This document shows, piece by piece, positions 26,048 to 34,945 of a DNA stretch of 64,000 nt. The notes below the pieces were generated by a model. The model did not search any database, was not told where the DNA came from, and saw only the letters and a list, made by a program, of their open reading frames with translations. The position numbers and the translations under genes are program-made. Source of the stretch: an uncultured Eubacteriales bacterium (lineage in GTDB: Bacteria; Bacillota; Clostridia; Oscillospirales; Butyricicoccaceae); NCBI GenBank assembly GCA_910585875.1, contig CAJUIK010000003.1, positions 4,444 through 68,443 of the forward strand, read 5' to 3'. Within the stretch, counting starts at the first letter, position 1, and the number at the start of each line of letters is the position of its first letter.

Positions 26048-26075
26048 GGCCCGATAAGGCTTGCCTTATCGGGCC
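26048..26075 (+). other. 13-bp stem-loop between SBP and permease genes
   Basis: Perfect arms GGCCCGATAAGGC with a two-base loop and no U-run. Likely an RNA stabiliser or partial terminator that keeps SBP mRNA more abundant than permease mRNA. Confidence 0.7.
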
Positions 26076-26097
26076 GACGCGCATAAAGGAGCATATT

Positions 26098-27057
26098 ATG
26101 TGGACTTATATTCTGAGAAGACTGCTGCAGGCCATCCCCACGCTGCTGGTCATCTCCTTCCTGATTTTTTCGCTGCTGTATATCACTCCCGGCGACCCGG
26201 TGGAGCTGATATTGGGCACCGAGGACGGCACGGTGACAGAAGAACAGCGGGCGGTGGTGGAGGAGCAGTGGGGGCTGGATAAGCCTTTTCTAATCCGGTA
26301 CGCCAATTTCGTGCTCGACGCCTGCAAAGGGGATTTGGGGACGTCCTACGCCACCAATCAGGATGTGTTTGAAAGCATCATGGTGCGGATGCCCTCCACC
26401 CTGAAGCTGGCCGGCTTTTCCATGCTGCTGGCGCTGCTGATTTCCGTGCCCCTGGGCATTTTGGCGGCGTTGAAGCACAACAGCGTCTGGGATTCCCTGG
26501 CCACGGCGCTGGCCACTATCGGCGTCTCGCTGCCCAAGTTTTGGTTCGGCCTGGTGCTGATGATCGTCTTTGCCCTCAAGCTGGGCTGGCTGCCCAGCAC
26601 GGGCTCCGCCGACCTGAGCCAGGGTCTGGGGACCTTTTTGAAGTATATCATCATGCCCGCTTCCTCTCTGGCCCTGGGCATGGCCGCCACCCAGACCAGA
26701 ATGATCCGATCCAGTATGTTGGACGTGCTCAACCAGGACTATGTGCGCTATGCCCGCAGCAAGGGCCTGCGGGAGCGGGTGGTCATTTGGGGCCACGCGC
26801 TGAAAAACGCCATGATTCCGGTCATCACCGTCATCGGCGGTGAAATCGGCGGCCTGCTGGGCGGCGCCGTGGTAACGGAATCCATCTTTTCATGGCCCGG
26901 CGTAGGGCGGCTGGCCATGAACTCCATTTCCAAGCGGGATTACCCCATGATTCAGGGCATCACCCTGACTCTTTGCATCAGCTATCTGCTGGTCAACCTG
27001 CTGATCGATATCGTTTACGCCTGGGTGGACCCCCGCATCCGCCTGGATAGAAAATAA
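26098..27057 (+). CDS. ABC permease, DppB/OppB type
   Basis: 319 residues, six membrane helices, starting MWTYILRRLLQAIPTLLVIS as in DppB. N-terminal TPGDPVE loop, then the coupling EAA region (YVRYARSKGLRERVVIWGHALKNA, partial) and the ending WVDPRIRL. AAAGGAG precedes ATG 26098. Forms the membrane channel with the next gene product. Confidence 0.93.
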   Translation: MWTYILRRLLQAIPTLLVISFLIFSLLYITPGDPVELILGTEDGTVTEEQRAVVEEQWGLDKPFLIRYANFVLDACKGDLGTSYATNQDVFESIMVRMPSTLKLAGFSMLLALLISVPLGILAALKHNSVWDSLATALATIGVSLPKFWFGLVLMIVFALKLGWLPSTGSADLSQGLGTFLKYIIMPASSLALGMAATQTRMIRSSMLDVLNQDYVRYARSKGLRERVVIWGHALKNAMIPVITVIGGEIGGLLGGAVVTESIFSWPGVGRLAMNSISKRDYPMIQGITLTLCISYLLVNLLIDIVYAWVDPRIRLDRK

Positions 27058-27074
27058 GAAGGAGGCGGCCTGTT

Positions 27075-28001
27075 ATGAGTGAAGAAAAGAAAACAATAGA
27101 CCCCCAGCCGAAGGCTGCTTCCGCCGGCGAAATCGGTTTGGAATCTCTTCCTGTCACTACCTATTGGTCCGACGTGTTCCGCCGGTTCTGCAAAAATAAA
27201 ATCGCCGTCGTCGGCTTTGTCATGCTGTTGATCATCGTGATTTTGTGCGCCGGCGCGCCCCTTTTCACCAAATATGACCCGGTGCTGGATATGGACCTGG
27301 CCAATTTGCTCCAGCCCCCTGGAACGGAAGGGCATATTTTGGGCACCGACGACCTGGGCCGGGATATCTGGTGCCGCCTGCTTTACGGCGGCCGGACCTC
27401 TGTGCTCACCGGCCTGATTGTGGCCTTGGTCACCGCGGTGGTGGGCGTGGGCATCGGCTTAATCAGCGGCTATTTCGGCGGCGTTGTGGAGACGCTGCTC
27501 ATGCGGTTTACCGATATCATGCTGTCCTTCCCCTTCCTGATTGTGGCCATCGCCATTATGGCGGCTCTGGGCTCCAGCCAGCGGAATATCATTCTGGCCC
27601 TGGCGATCGTGGGTTGGCCTCGGTTCGCCCGGCTCACCCGGGGACAGGTGCTGGCCGTCAAGCAATCGGAATATGTGGAATCTGCCCGGGTGGCCGGCTT
27701 CGGCAACCTGCGGATTATCCTAAACCACATCCTGCCCAACTGCATGGGCCCCATCATCATTCAGGCCACCTTGGCCGTGGGCGGCGCCATCCTCTCGGCG
27801 GCCAGCCTGACCTATCTGGGCTTGGGCGCCGACGCGGCCGCGCCGGACTGGGGCATCATGCTCAGCCAGGGCCGGAATTACTTGCAGCTGGCCCCTTACC
27901 TGACCACAATCCCCGGCATCGCCATTTCCGTCACCGTGCTGGCCATGAACTGGATCGGCGACGGCCTGCGCGACGCCTTTGACCCCAAGATGAGAAAGTA
28001 G
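27075..28001 (+). CDS. ABC permease, DppC/OppC type
   Basis: 308 residues. Cytoplasmic N-terminal OppC_N segment (RRFCKNKIAVVGFVML), GTDDLGRDIWCRLLYGGRTS, six helices, EAA coupling loop (SEYVESARVAGFGNLRI) and the C-terminal GDGLRDAFDPK. GGAGG before ATG 27075. Pairs with the DppB-type protein. Confidence 0.93.
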   Translation: MSEEKKTIDPQPKAASAGEIGLESLPVTTYWSDVFRRFCKNKIAVVGFVMLLIIVILCAGAPLFTKYDPVLDMDLANLLQPPGTEGHILGTDDLGRDIWCRLLYGGRTSVLTGLIVALVTAVVGVGIGLISGYFGGVVETLLMRFTDIMLSFPFLIVAIAIMAALGSSQRNIILALAIVGWPRFARLTRGQVLAVKQSEYVESARVAGFGNLRIILNHILPNCMGPIIIQATLAVGGAILSAASLTYLGLGADAAAPDWGIMLSQGRNYLQLAPYLTTIPGIAISVTVLAMNWIGDGLRDAFDPKMRK

Positions 28002-28009
28002 GCGGCAAG

Positions 28010-29002
28010 ATGGCAAACGATAAATTTTTGACTGTTGAAAACCTGCGCACCTATTTTGACACCCCCGAGGGCCTGGTGAAATCGGTGGACGGCGTGTCCT
28101 TTTCCGTGGGCCGGGGCGAAACCCTGGCTCTGGTGGGGGAGAGCGGCTGCGGCAAAACCGTCACCTCCCTGTCGTTGATCCGCCTGCTGGCGGACACCGC
28201 CCGGGTTCAGGCCGATTACATGGAGGTGGACGGCCAGAAGATTCTGGATTTGACGAAGGATGAGGCCAGAAAGCTCCGGGGATCTAAAATCTCCATGATT
28301 TTTCAGGAACCCATGACCTCTCTGAACCCGGTTTATAAAATCGAGCGCCAGCTGGGCGAAGTATTCCGGCTTCATGAGCCGGGGCTCTCCAAACAACAGG
28401 TGTTTGAAAAATCTGTGGATATTCTCAAAAAAGTGGGCGTGCCCAACCCGGCGGAGCGGCTGAAGGTCTATCCTCACCAGCTTTCCGGCGGCCTGCGCCA
28501 GCGGGTGATGATCGCCATCTCCCTGGCCTCCAGCCCCCAGATGCTGATTGCCGACGAACCCACCACCGCCTTGGACGTGACCATCCAGGCCCAGATTATC
28601 GACCTGCTCAAGGAATTGCAGCGGGACATGAATATGTCCATCCTGCTGATCACCCATGATTTCGGCGTGGTTTCCCAAATCGCCGAGCGGGTGGCGGTGA
28701 TGTACGCCGGCAAAATCGTGGAGGAAGGGCCGCTGGAGCAGATTTTTGAGGACCCCTGGCACCCCTATACCAGACTGCTGATCCTGTCCATTCCCGGCAT
28801 CAAAGTGACCAGGGGCGGCCGGCTGGAATCCATCTCCGGCACAGTGCCGAACCCCCTCCATTTCCCCCAGGGGTGCCGGTTCGCGCCCCGCTGCCCAGAC
28901 GCCATGGACATCTGCCGCAAGCAAGCGCCGGAGGAAACCGTCTGCGGCGACCGGAGAGTCAGCTGCTTTTTGAGGCGAGGGGAAGGTGAATCACATGAAT
29001 GA
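28010..29002 (+). CDS. ABC ATPase, DppD/OppD type
   Basis: 330 residues. Walker A GESGCGKT near residue 43, Q-loop FQEP, signature LSGGLRQR, Walker [13 protein letters not shown]-loop THD. The C-terminal oligopeptide domain has the [14 protein letters not shown] cysteine cluster, which in this family can hold an iron-sulfur cluster. Its stop overlaps the following ATPase start. Confidence 0.93.
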   Translation: MANDKFLTVENLRTYFDTPEGLVKSVDGVSFSVGRGETLALVGESGCGKTVTSLSLIRLLADTARVQADYMEVDGQKILDLTKDEARKLRGSKISMIFQEPMTSLNPVYKIERQLGEVFRLHEPGLSKQQVFEKSVDILKKVGVPNPAERLKVYPHQLSGGLRQRVMIAISLASSPQMLIADEPTTALDVTIQAQIIDLLKELQRDMNMSILLITHDFGVVSQIAERVAVMYAGKIVEEGPLEQIFEDPWHPYTRLLILSIPGIKVTRGGRLESISGTVPNPLHFPQGCRFAPRCPDAMDICRKQAPEETVCGDRRVSCFLRRGEGESHE

Positions 29003-29972
29003 GACGAGATCCATTTTGAAAATCGACGATTTGCAGGTCCATTTCCCCATCAAAGCGGGGCTGATGCAGCGCACGGTAGGCGTGGTGCGGGCGGTGGACG
29101 GCGTCAGCCTGGATATCTGCCGAGGGGAGACCGTGGGCCTGGTGGGCGAGAGCGGCTGCGGCAAAACCACCATCGGCCGGGCCATCGTGCGGCTCAACCA
29201 GCCCACCGGCGGACGGATCGTCTTTGACGAAAAAGAGGACATCCTGAAGCTGCAAGGCGCCGAACTGCGCCAGCTGCGCAAGAAGCTGCAAATCATTTTC
29301 CAAGACCCCTATTCTTCCCTGAACCCCCGGCAGACGGTGAAGCGGCTGATCAGCGAGGTGCTGACAGTGCAGATGGGCATGACGCAGGCCCAAGCTTTTG
29401 ACAAGACGGCCGAGCTGCTGACTGCCGTGGGCCTGAGCCCGGTTTACGCCCAGCGGTATCCCCACGAGTTTTCCGGCGGTCAGCGCCAGAGGGTGGCCAT
29501 CGCCAAGGCCATCGCCCTCCAGCCCGAGTTCTTGGTCTGCGACGAAGCGGTTTCCGCCCTGGACGTGTCCATCCAATCCCAGATTATCAACCTGTTGATG
29601 GACCTGAAGGAACAATACGGCAACATGACGTATCTGTTTATCTCTCACGCGCTGAACGTGGTGGAGCATATCTCCGACCGGGTGGCGGTGATGTATTTGG
29701 GCAAAATCATGGAAACGGCCTCCACAGAGGAGCTGTTCAGCCACCCCCAGCACCCCTATACCCAGGCTCTGCTTTCCGCCATCCCCATTTTATCCGGCAG
29801 GAAGAAGCGGGAGCGCATTGTGCTCAAGGGCGAGGTCCCCTCCGCGGCCAACGTGCCGCCGGGATGCCGGTTCCATACCCGCTGCCCCTATGCGGAGCCC
29901 CGATGCGTTCAGGAGATCCCCGAGCTGCGGGAAGCGGCGCCCGGCCATCTGGTAGCCTGCCACAAAATCTAA
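28995..29972 (+). CDS. ABC ATPase, DppF/OppF type
   Basis: 325 residues from ATG 28995, eight bases after GGAAGG and overlapping the DppD-type stop. An earlier in-frame GTG is weaker. Walker A GESGCGKT, signature FSGGQRQR, H-loop SHA (usually THD), and Walker B VCDEAVSALD with Ala where the family has Pro (DEP). The C-terminus has CRFHTRCPYAEPRC. Partner of the DppD-type ATPase. Confidence 0.92.
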   Translation: MNETRSILKIDDLQVHFPIKAGLMQRTVGVVRAVDGVSLDICRGETVGLVGESGCGKTTIGRAIVRLNQPTGGRIVFDEKEDILKLQGAELRQLRKKLQIIFQDPYSSLNPRQTVKRLISEVLTVQMGMTQAQAFDKTAELLTAVGLSPVYAQRYPHEFSGGQRQRVAIAKAIALQPEFLVCDEAVSALDVSIQSQIINLLMDLKEQYGNMTYLFISHALNVVEHISDRVAVMYLGKIMETASTEELFSHPQHPYTQALLSAIPILSGRKKRERIVLKGEVPSAANVPPGCRFHTRCPYAEPRCVQEIPELREAAPGHLVACHKI

Positions 29973-29986
29973 AGGCAAACCCACGC

Positions 29987-30015
29987 AAAAAAGCCGGCTG
30001 GAAAGCCGGCTTTTT
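29987..30015 (+). terminator. Terminator of the first peptide ABC operon
   Basis: AAAAAGCCGGC-TGGAAA-GCCGGCTTTTT. Confidence 0.85.
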
Positions 30016-30099
30016 GTCGGATCGAGCTGGAAAAGGGGGGAAGCCGACTGGCGGATTTTGTCCTTTGGCGCTCGGAGATAAATGTTTACCCTTTGCCGG

Positions 30100-30129
30100 T
30101 TGACAACCCCGGCGCCGGGCCGATACAAT
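30100..30129 (+). promoter_or_regulatory. Promoter of the YhfC-type gene
   Basis: TTGACA (30100-30105), 18-bp spacer, TACAAT (30124-30129). Confidence 0.65.
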
Positions 30130-30241
30130 AGGGGAAAACGGCCGCCGGCCGCTCCCTGGGTTCGCTGGGGCAAAAGCGTCCGGGCGTCCGGCGCCTCGTT
30201 GACGACATAACAAGATTGTATGAGAAGGAGGTCGCTGAATA

Positions 30242-31057
30242 TTGGTCAGCCCCTGGTCTATTGCGGCGATGGTTTTCACCTTGGCCGCGGCGATTTTTGC
30301 GCCTATCCTCCTGCTGGCGGTGTTGTGCGCCGCCAAGATCCTGTCCTGGAAGAGCGCGATTGCCGGTTTCTTTTTATACGCCGCCTGCCAGACCTGCCTG
30401 CGCCTACCCCTGCTCTGGCTGGCCTATCAGGCGCCGGGGCTGGGGCGTCTGGGCGCCGTGGGCGGCGCTTGTCTGATGGCGCTTTCCGCCGTGCTGGCGG
30501 AAGAGGGCGCCAGGCTGGCCGGCGGCAAATTCCTCAGCCGGGGCGGAGGGCGTCTGGGCGCCCGGGACGCGTTGGGATACGGCTTGGGACATTGCGTGGC
30601 CGAAACTTTTTTTGTGATGGGGATCGCCAGCTTTACCAACCTGGCCTTGGCTTTTGCCTTGAACAACACCGGCCTGGCTGGCTACAGCCAGGCTTTTGGC
30701 CAGCAGGCCGCCTTGGAAGTCTATCAGACGCTGACCAACACCCCGCCCCTCCAGTTTGCCGCCGGCGGCTTGGAGCGGGCCGCTTACCTGGTGATCCAGC
30801 CTGGGTTGACTCTCCTGGTTTTCTACGGCCTGCGGGCGGGCCGAAAGCGCTATATCGCCCTGGCGGCGGGGATTCATTTTCTGCTGGTTATGGGGACGGC
30901 GCTGATGCAGCCCCACGGCCTGTGGGCGGGGGAATGTTACATCCTGCTGGCGGCCGGGTTGATATTCTCCCTGTGCCGGCCGCTGCTGGAGCGCTATTGG
31001 CGGGCCGACCAAGCCGGGCCGGGAAAAGCGGCCGAGCCGGCGGAACAAGGGAAATAA
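30242..31057 (+). CDS. YhfC family intramembrane glutamic protease
   Basis: 271 residues and about eight membrane helices. Start TTG 30242, ten bases after AAGGAGG. Shows the YhfC/CPBP-like features: an EEGARL motif at the end of a helix, GHCVAETFFV and a late GIHFLL helix, which supply the Glu and His residues expected for the active site. Such proteases act inside the membrane; substrates are unknown. Single gene with its own promoter and terminator. Confidence 0.82.
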   Translation: MVSPWSIAAMVFTLAAAIFAPILLLAVLCAAKILSWKSAIAGFFLYAACQTCLRLPLLWLAYQAPGLGRLGAVGGACLMALSAVLAEEGARLAGGKFLSRGGGRLGARDALGYGLGHCVAETFFVMGIASFTNLALAFALNNTGLAGYSQAFGQQAALEVYQTLTNTPPLQFAAGGLERAAYLVIQPGLTLLVFYGLRAGRKRYIALAAGIHFLLVMGTALMQPHGLWAGECYILLAAGLIFSLCRPLLERYWRADQAGPGKAAEPAEQGK

Positions 31058-31072
31058 AGGCCCAGCGGGCCA

Positions 31073-31104
31073 GAGGCCGGGACCCATCAGGGGCCCGGCC
31101 TTTT
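31073..31104 (+). terminator. Terminator of the YhfC-type gene
   Basis: AGGCCGGG and CCCGGCCTTTT arms. Confidence 0.65.
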
Positions 31105-31177
31105 GGCAAGTCAAAGTCCGTCGGAAAGAGAGGGAATAAATTCTATAAAAATCTCCGCCCTCTGGGGGAGAATTTTC

Positions 31178-31207
31178 TTGCCGCCAGAGCGGGTGATACG
31201 ATATAAT
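31178..31207 (+). promoter_or_regulatory. Promoter of the FapA-type gene
   Basis: TTGCCG (31178-31183), 18-bp spacer, TATAAT (31202-31207), about 100 bases before the start. Confidence 0.65.
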
Positions 31208-31309
31208 AGAATAATCATAGCAGCGTCGGCTGCGAATACCAGAAAGATGCAATTTCAGCAAAATAGGACCGCAAGGACAGCGGTTTTCAAAAAGGGAGGC
31301 GCTGAAACC

Positions 31310-33046
31310 ATGAAGATACGCGAACTGAAGGAAATGATCCGCACTTGGTGGGATGAAGACGAGCCGGAAGACCAGGCGGAAAGCATTGTAGAGAATGGCG
31401 CCGACTCTCTGCCGGACAACTGGAAGAAAGAAGAGGAAAAAAAGGACCCGCTGGCGCCGCCTTCCAAAGAGGAAGAGCATATGATCAAGCTGGCGGCGGA
31501 TCATCCGCTGAACCGGCTGCACGCCCTGCGCGGAAGCGAAAAAAAGGGCAAGATGCCGCCGCCCCGCATATGTGTGGATGAAAAGGGGGTTTTGCCCGAA
31601 GATCTGGCCAAAAAAGAGACGCCCCGGCTGCGGCAGGCCCTGACGGCCGCCAGCCTTTCCCGGCTGAACAAGGCCAAACCGCGGAAAGACAACCCGCCCC
31701 CGGATTTAGACGCAGAGGTCTGGTTTTATCTTTCCGCCGACAAGCTGGCGGCCTGGATGCTGGTGTTCCCGCCGGCAGGCGTGGGCCAGCAAATCAACCG
31801 GGACATGATTTACCGGGGCCTGAAAGCCAAGGGGATTACCTATGGCGTGGATAAAACCCTGGCGGACCGGCTTTCCCGAGACGAGCACCGATACTGTACG
31901 CTGTACGTTATCGCCGTAGGCGTGCCCGCGTTCAACGGCAAAAACGGCAATATTGTGGACGCGTTCCCCCGGGGAGCTCAACGTTTTCTGGATACGGACG
32001 AATACGATCAGGTGGATTACACCAACCTGAATTGGATACAGAATGTGGAACAAGGGGACGAAATCTGCCGGCTGATTTTGCCCACAGAAGGGGAGCCGGG
32101 GGTCAACGTGCTGGGCCAGGAGATCCCGGCCAAAAGCGGCAAGGCGGCGGTTTTGCCCAAGGGCCGCAACACGGAAATCAGCGAGGACGGAACCCGGCTG
32201 CTGGCGCAGCTGCCGGGCCATGTGGAGTTCACAAACCGGGCCTTCCATGTGAAGCCAGTGTTGGAAATCAGCGAAAATGTGGATTTTTCCACAGGGGATA
32301 TCAAATTCCTGGGCGACGTCCACGTCCATGGCGACGTGTGCAGCGGATTTACCGTCCGGGCCCAGGGAAACGTCCAGGTGGACGGCGTCATCGAAGCGGG
32401 CAGCATTGTGGAAGCCGGCGGCGACCTGATGGTGACCAAGGGAATCCTGGGCGACGGCGAGACGGTGATCCGAGGGCGGCGGGGCGTTTTTGCCAAATAT
32501 ATGGAGGGCGTCACCGCTTATGTCCGGGAAAACCTGCAAACCGACTGCCTTGTCAACTGCGAGGTCTATTGCGACGGCGACGTTCAGGTGGAGTCCGGCC
32601 GGGGAACCATCATCGGCGGCCAGGTTTGGGCGGCCCAAAAGGTGGCGGCCCGGATTGTGGGCGCCAAATCCGAATGCCGCACCACCATTACCCTGGGAGG
32701 CCAACCCTGCGCCACGGCCGAGCGCAAGCGGCTGCTGGAGGAAATTGACGAGCTGGAAAAAGAGCTGGAAAAGGCGGAAACCCAGCTGGACAGCCCCGCC
32801 CGCGCCGCCAAGCTCAGCCGCAGCAAGGTTCGGCTGCCGGCGGCCAAGCTCAAGCTGAACCAGCTGGATAAAGAGCTGGAAGAATATGAAGACGAAAACA
32901 ATGAAGAAAACGACCGCCGCCGTCTGGAATGCGGCATCGCGTACCCCGGCACAGAGATCATCATCGACGAAGAGCGCATGGTCCTGCGCCAGGAAAAGCG
33001 CCAGTGTATCGCCAAGCTGTTGCTGGGCGAAATCATACTGATGTAG
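31310..33046 (+). CDS. FapA/DUF342 family protein
   Basis: 578 residues from ATG 31310 (AGGGAGG upstream). Acidic N-terminal 80 residues, FapA N-terminal domain (VWFYLSADKLAAWMLVFPP; GITYGVD), the GEPGVNVLGQEIPAK segment, then a right-handed beta-helix of short repeats (ISENVDFSTGDIKFLGDVHVHGD, outline) as in polymer-forming proteins, and a C-terminal coiled coil (EEIDELEKELEKAE). Named after a flagellar assembly protein, but no flagellar genes are near; probably a cytoplasmic scaffold. Role unknown. Confidence 0.88.
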   Translation: MKIRELKEMIRTWWDEDEPEDQAESIVENGADSLPDNWKKEEEKKDPLAPPSKEEEHMIKLAADHPLNRLHALRGSEKKGKMPPPRICVDEKGVLPEDLAKKETPRLRQALTAASLSRLNKAKPRKDNPPPDLDAEVWFYLSADKLAAWMLVFPPAGVGQQINRDMIYRGLKAKGITYGVDKTLADRLSRDEHRYCTLYVIAVGVPAFNGKNGNIVDAFPRGAQRFLDTDEYDQVDYTNLNWIQNVEQGDEICRLILPTEGEPGVNVLGQEIPAKSGKAAVLPKGRNTEISEDGTRLLAQLPGHVEFTNRAFHVKPVLEISENVDFSTGDIKFLGDVHVHGDVCSGFTVRAQGNVQVDGVIEAGSIVEAGGDLMVTKGILGDGETVIRGRRGVFAKYMEGVTAYVRENLQTDCLVNCEVYCDGDVQVESGRGTIIGGQVWAAQKVAARIVGAKSECRTTITLGGQPCATAERKRLLEEIDELEKELEKAETQLDSPARAAKLSRSKVRLPAAKLKLNQLDKELEEYEDENNEENDRRRLECGIAYPGTEIIIDEERMVLRQEKRQCIAKLLLGEIILM

Positions 33047-33174
33047 TCGCGGCGGCGCGACGGCCGCAACCTGCGTCGGCGCGGCGAGTTGTTGGGGCAT
33101 GGCGCTCGAGGTAGGGGCCTTTGTCCCTCGAAAAAGCTATCAAATCCCCATTTGCAGAAAGTTTTTTGATAGTA

Positions 33175-33210
33175 TAAAAAATAATCCCCCGATTGGGGGA
33201 TTATTTTTTT
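33175..33210. terminator. Bidirectional terminator between FapA-type and small HTH genes
   Basis: AATAATCCCCC-GATT-GGGGGATTATTTTTTT. Confidence 0.9.
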
Positions 33211-33386
33211 GGCCCTTTTGGAGACAGAGGATGGGGCGCGTCGGCGGGGATTTTCCAGCGCCTGTTCTCCTGTGCGGCGCCTGGGATTTTTCCATGGCGG
33301 CATAGCTCGCTCACCCTATCAGGGAAGATATTCCAGCGCATGGCCGCCTCCCTTGTAGTCATGTAGCGCTTTGGATTGTTTTCCAT
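33201..33386 (-). CDS. Small helix-turn-helix protein (excisionase/MerR-like)
   Basis: 61 residues: YMTTREAAMRWNIFPDRVSELCRHGKIPGA is the winged HTH of small excisionase-like proteins (residues about 8-37), then RRWKIPADAP, the wing, and a basic tail. Strong GGAGGAGG before ATG 33386. The stop lies inside the shared terminator. Divergent from the XRE regulator at 33548. Common in Clostridia outside phages, so function cannot be fixed. Confidence 0.8.
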   Translation of the reverse strand: MENNPKRYMTTREAAMRWNIFPDRVSELCRHGKIPGAAQENRRWKIPADAPHPLSPKGPKK

Positions 33387-33437
33387 TTTCCTCCTCCTAA
33401 TTTTTTGAAGTGGGGAATTAAAATATAGATTATGTAG

Positions 33438-33466
33438 ATAATATATCTTTATTTTCGATATGTCAA
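33438..33466 (-). promoter_or_regulatory. Promoter of the small HTH gene
   Basis: On the minus strand: TTGACA (33461-33466), 17-bp spacer, TATTAT (33438-33443), in an AT-rich divergent control region. Confidence 0.7.
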
Positions 33467-33547
33467 GTGTGGTGACTTCTTAAATGCGACAGAAATTGAA
33501 AATAGGAGATTTATAATATCTATATATCGGATGAAGGAGGGCGATTT

Positions 33548-33877
33548 GTGGAGGAGTATTTGGACTATCTGAAATGGATCGCTCAGCGAATTGAAGAGCT
33601 CCGAGTACAGAGAGGCGTTTCGGCCAGGGAAATGAGTCTGGCTTTGGGGCAGAGTACAGGCTATATCAACAAAATAGAAACTGGTAGGGCGTTGCCCTCA
33701 GTTCCCGGTTTGATTTATATCTGCGAATATTTTGGAATCACGCCCCAGGAATTTTTCAATGTGGAGTCTCCCGCGCCTCAGCGGAGCAAGGAGATCCTGC
33801 GGGAGATTGAAAAGCTGGACGCCATGCAGATCGATCACCTGATGCTGATTGTCAAAGATATCTTGGGCAAAAAATAA
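33548..33877 (+). CDS. XRE family transcriptional regulator
   Basis: 109 residues from GTG 33548 after AAGGAGGG. Cro/cI-type HTH at about residues 11-66 (RIEELRVQRGVSAREMSLALG; YINKIETGRALPSV; ICEYFGITPQEFF). The C-terminal 35 residues are helical (REIEKLDAMQIDHLMLIVKDIL) and probably dimerise. Divergent from the small HTH gene with a 161-bp AT-rich space that may hold mutual operators. Confidence 0.88.
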   Translation: MEEYLDYLKWIAQRIEELRVQRGVSAREMSLALGQSTGYINKIETGRALPSVPGLIYICEYFGITPQEFFNVESPAPQRSKEILREIEKLDAMQIDHLMLIVKDILGKK

Positions 33878-33907
33878 AGCCGCAAGCGAAAATCGCCTGC
33901 GGCTTTT
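33877..33907 (+). terminator. Terminator of the XRE gene
   Basis: AAGCCGCA and TGCGGCTTTT arms with an inner GCGA/TCGC stem. Confidence 0.75.
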
Positions 33908-33941
33908 GCGTTGCTCATAGCGCCGTCTTATCGAAAGCAAT

Positions 33942-33987
33942 AAAAAATTACAGGAATCAGCTCTTTTTGAGCAATTCCCGTAATTTT
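33942..33987 (-). terminator. Terminator of tRNA-Ala
   Basis: On the minus strand AAAAATTAC and GTAATTTTTT arms, with an inner CTC/GAG stem, directly after the tRNA 3' end. Confidence 0.75.
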
Positions 33988-34063
<76 letters not shown>

Positions 34064-34137
34064 ATATGGTCCGGCAGCTCAGGGCTTTCTGCAGCGCCCT
34101 GACTCCCGGTATATCGCTGTCTCTCGACTGCTTGTTT

Positions 34138-34166
34138 ATGATACCACAGGGGATTGAGATTGTCAA
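34138..34166 (-). promoter_or_regulatory. Promoter of tRNA-Ala
   Basis: On the minus strand: TTGACA (34161-34166), 17-bp spacer, TATCAT (34138-34143). Confidence 0.7.
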
Positions 34167-34209
34167 CGGTTTTTTTGAAAAAATTCTGAAGAAATTTTTC
34201 GCGGCCAGA

Positions 34210-34404
34210 TTACAGCTGCATGACGAAGGCTTTGACGTCTTCCAGCTCCTTTGTCAGCGGCACGCTGATGACCTTGGAAAGGGCTTGGTTCAGCTCCTGG
34301 TACTGGTTGCCGGTGGTTTCCACCGGGTCGAAGCGATGGGCCTTGAGACGCTGAATCCGGCTGTCCAGCTCCTGGATGATTTCACTTTTGATATTCTGAG
34401 ACAT
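34210..34404 (-). CDS. Hypothetical protein, 64 aa
   Basis: AAGGAGG eight bases before ATG 34404 supports translation. The sequence is polar, helical and without signal or membrane segment (begins MSQNIKSEIIQELDSRIQRL). No family recognised. It is followed by tRNA-Ala on the same strand. Confidence 0.68.
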   Translation of the reverse strand: MSQNIKSEIIQELDSRIQRLKAHRFDPVETTGNQYQELNQALSKVISVPLTKELEDVKAFVMQL

Positions 34405-34548
34405 GGTTTGTCCTCCTTGGGCGTTTTGAATTCAGTATGCCCCCGGTCGGGCGGAATATGCCCGCCGCCAAAGGACGGAAAAAGGAGGATTGGTGAAAAC
34501 GACGGAAAAATCAAAAAATTATACTATTATTTTATGCAAAATTTCCTC

Positions 34549-34577
34549 TTTACAACCCCAAAAAAGAGGCGTAAACT
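34549..34577 (+). promoter_or_regulatory. Promoter of the metNIQ T-box leader
   Basis: TTTACA (34549-34554), 17-bp spacer, TAAACT (34572-34577). Transcription would start just before T-box stem I. Confidence 0.5.
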
Positions 34578-34595
34578 GAAACACAAGTTCACAGC

Positions 34596-34910
34596 GAACA
34601 AAGACAGCGAAGAGAAGAGTAAGCGCAAGAAGCCTTTTACAGAGAGCCCGGGCAGCTGAAAACGGGCAAAGAGCGGCGGCGCCGAACATGGTCTTGGAGT
34701 CGTGCCCCGAGCGGAGGTTCCGTCAGGCGGCGACGGGTTTGCCCGTTACAGCAATAGAGTATCGGTTTCCCCGGTTTTCCCAGAGGGCGGCCCGTACTTG
34801 AAGAGGCGCTGGGCCGCGAGGCCGGCGTGAAGTAAGGTGGTAACGCGGAAGTTTTTGCAGGCTCCCGCCCTTACAGGCAATTTGTCTGGATGGGCGAGGG
34901 CCTTTTTTGC
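34596..34910 (+). promoter_or_regulatory. T-box leader with Met specifier, upstream of metNIQ
   Basis: Stem I with AGAGAGCCCG...CTGAAAACGGGC, specifier-loop segment GAACATGG with ATG (Met) at 34688-34690, then TCTTGGAGT. The T-box core AAGGTGGTAACGCGG is at 34834-34848; its UGGU bulge pairs with the ACCA end of uncharged tRNA-Met. The terminator (GGCTCCCGCCC / GGGCGAGGGCC, TTTTTT) spans 34859-34908. Low charged tRNA-Met should favour antitermination and switch on the importer. With the promoter it accounts for most of the 34405-34945 gap. Confidence 0.92.
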
Positions 34911-34945
34911 GTCCTTCCAGCGGAATTCTGAAGGAGGGACGAGGG

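Noticed and set aside
24259..26094. 611-codon minus-strand frame opposite the first peptide SBP
   Set aside because: Shadow of a gene with clear lipobox and family 5 motifs on the plus strand.
30220..31206. Alternative plus-strand frame over the YhfC-type gene
   Set aside because: Arg/Gly/Pro-rich frame without domains; the other frame gives a coherent eight-helix membrane protein with a good ribosome site.
31310..33046. Flagellar locus suggested by the FapA name
   Set aside because: No flagellar or chemotaxis gene is in the window; DUF342 proteins occur widely in non-motile Firmicutes.
34405..34945. SAM riboswitch before metNIQ
   Set aside because: The T-box core and specifier loop account for the leader; no S-box core was seen.
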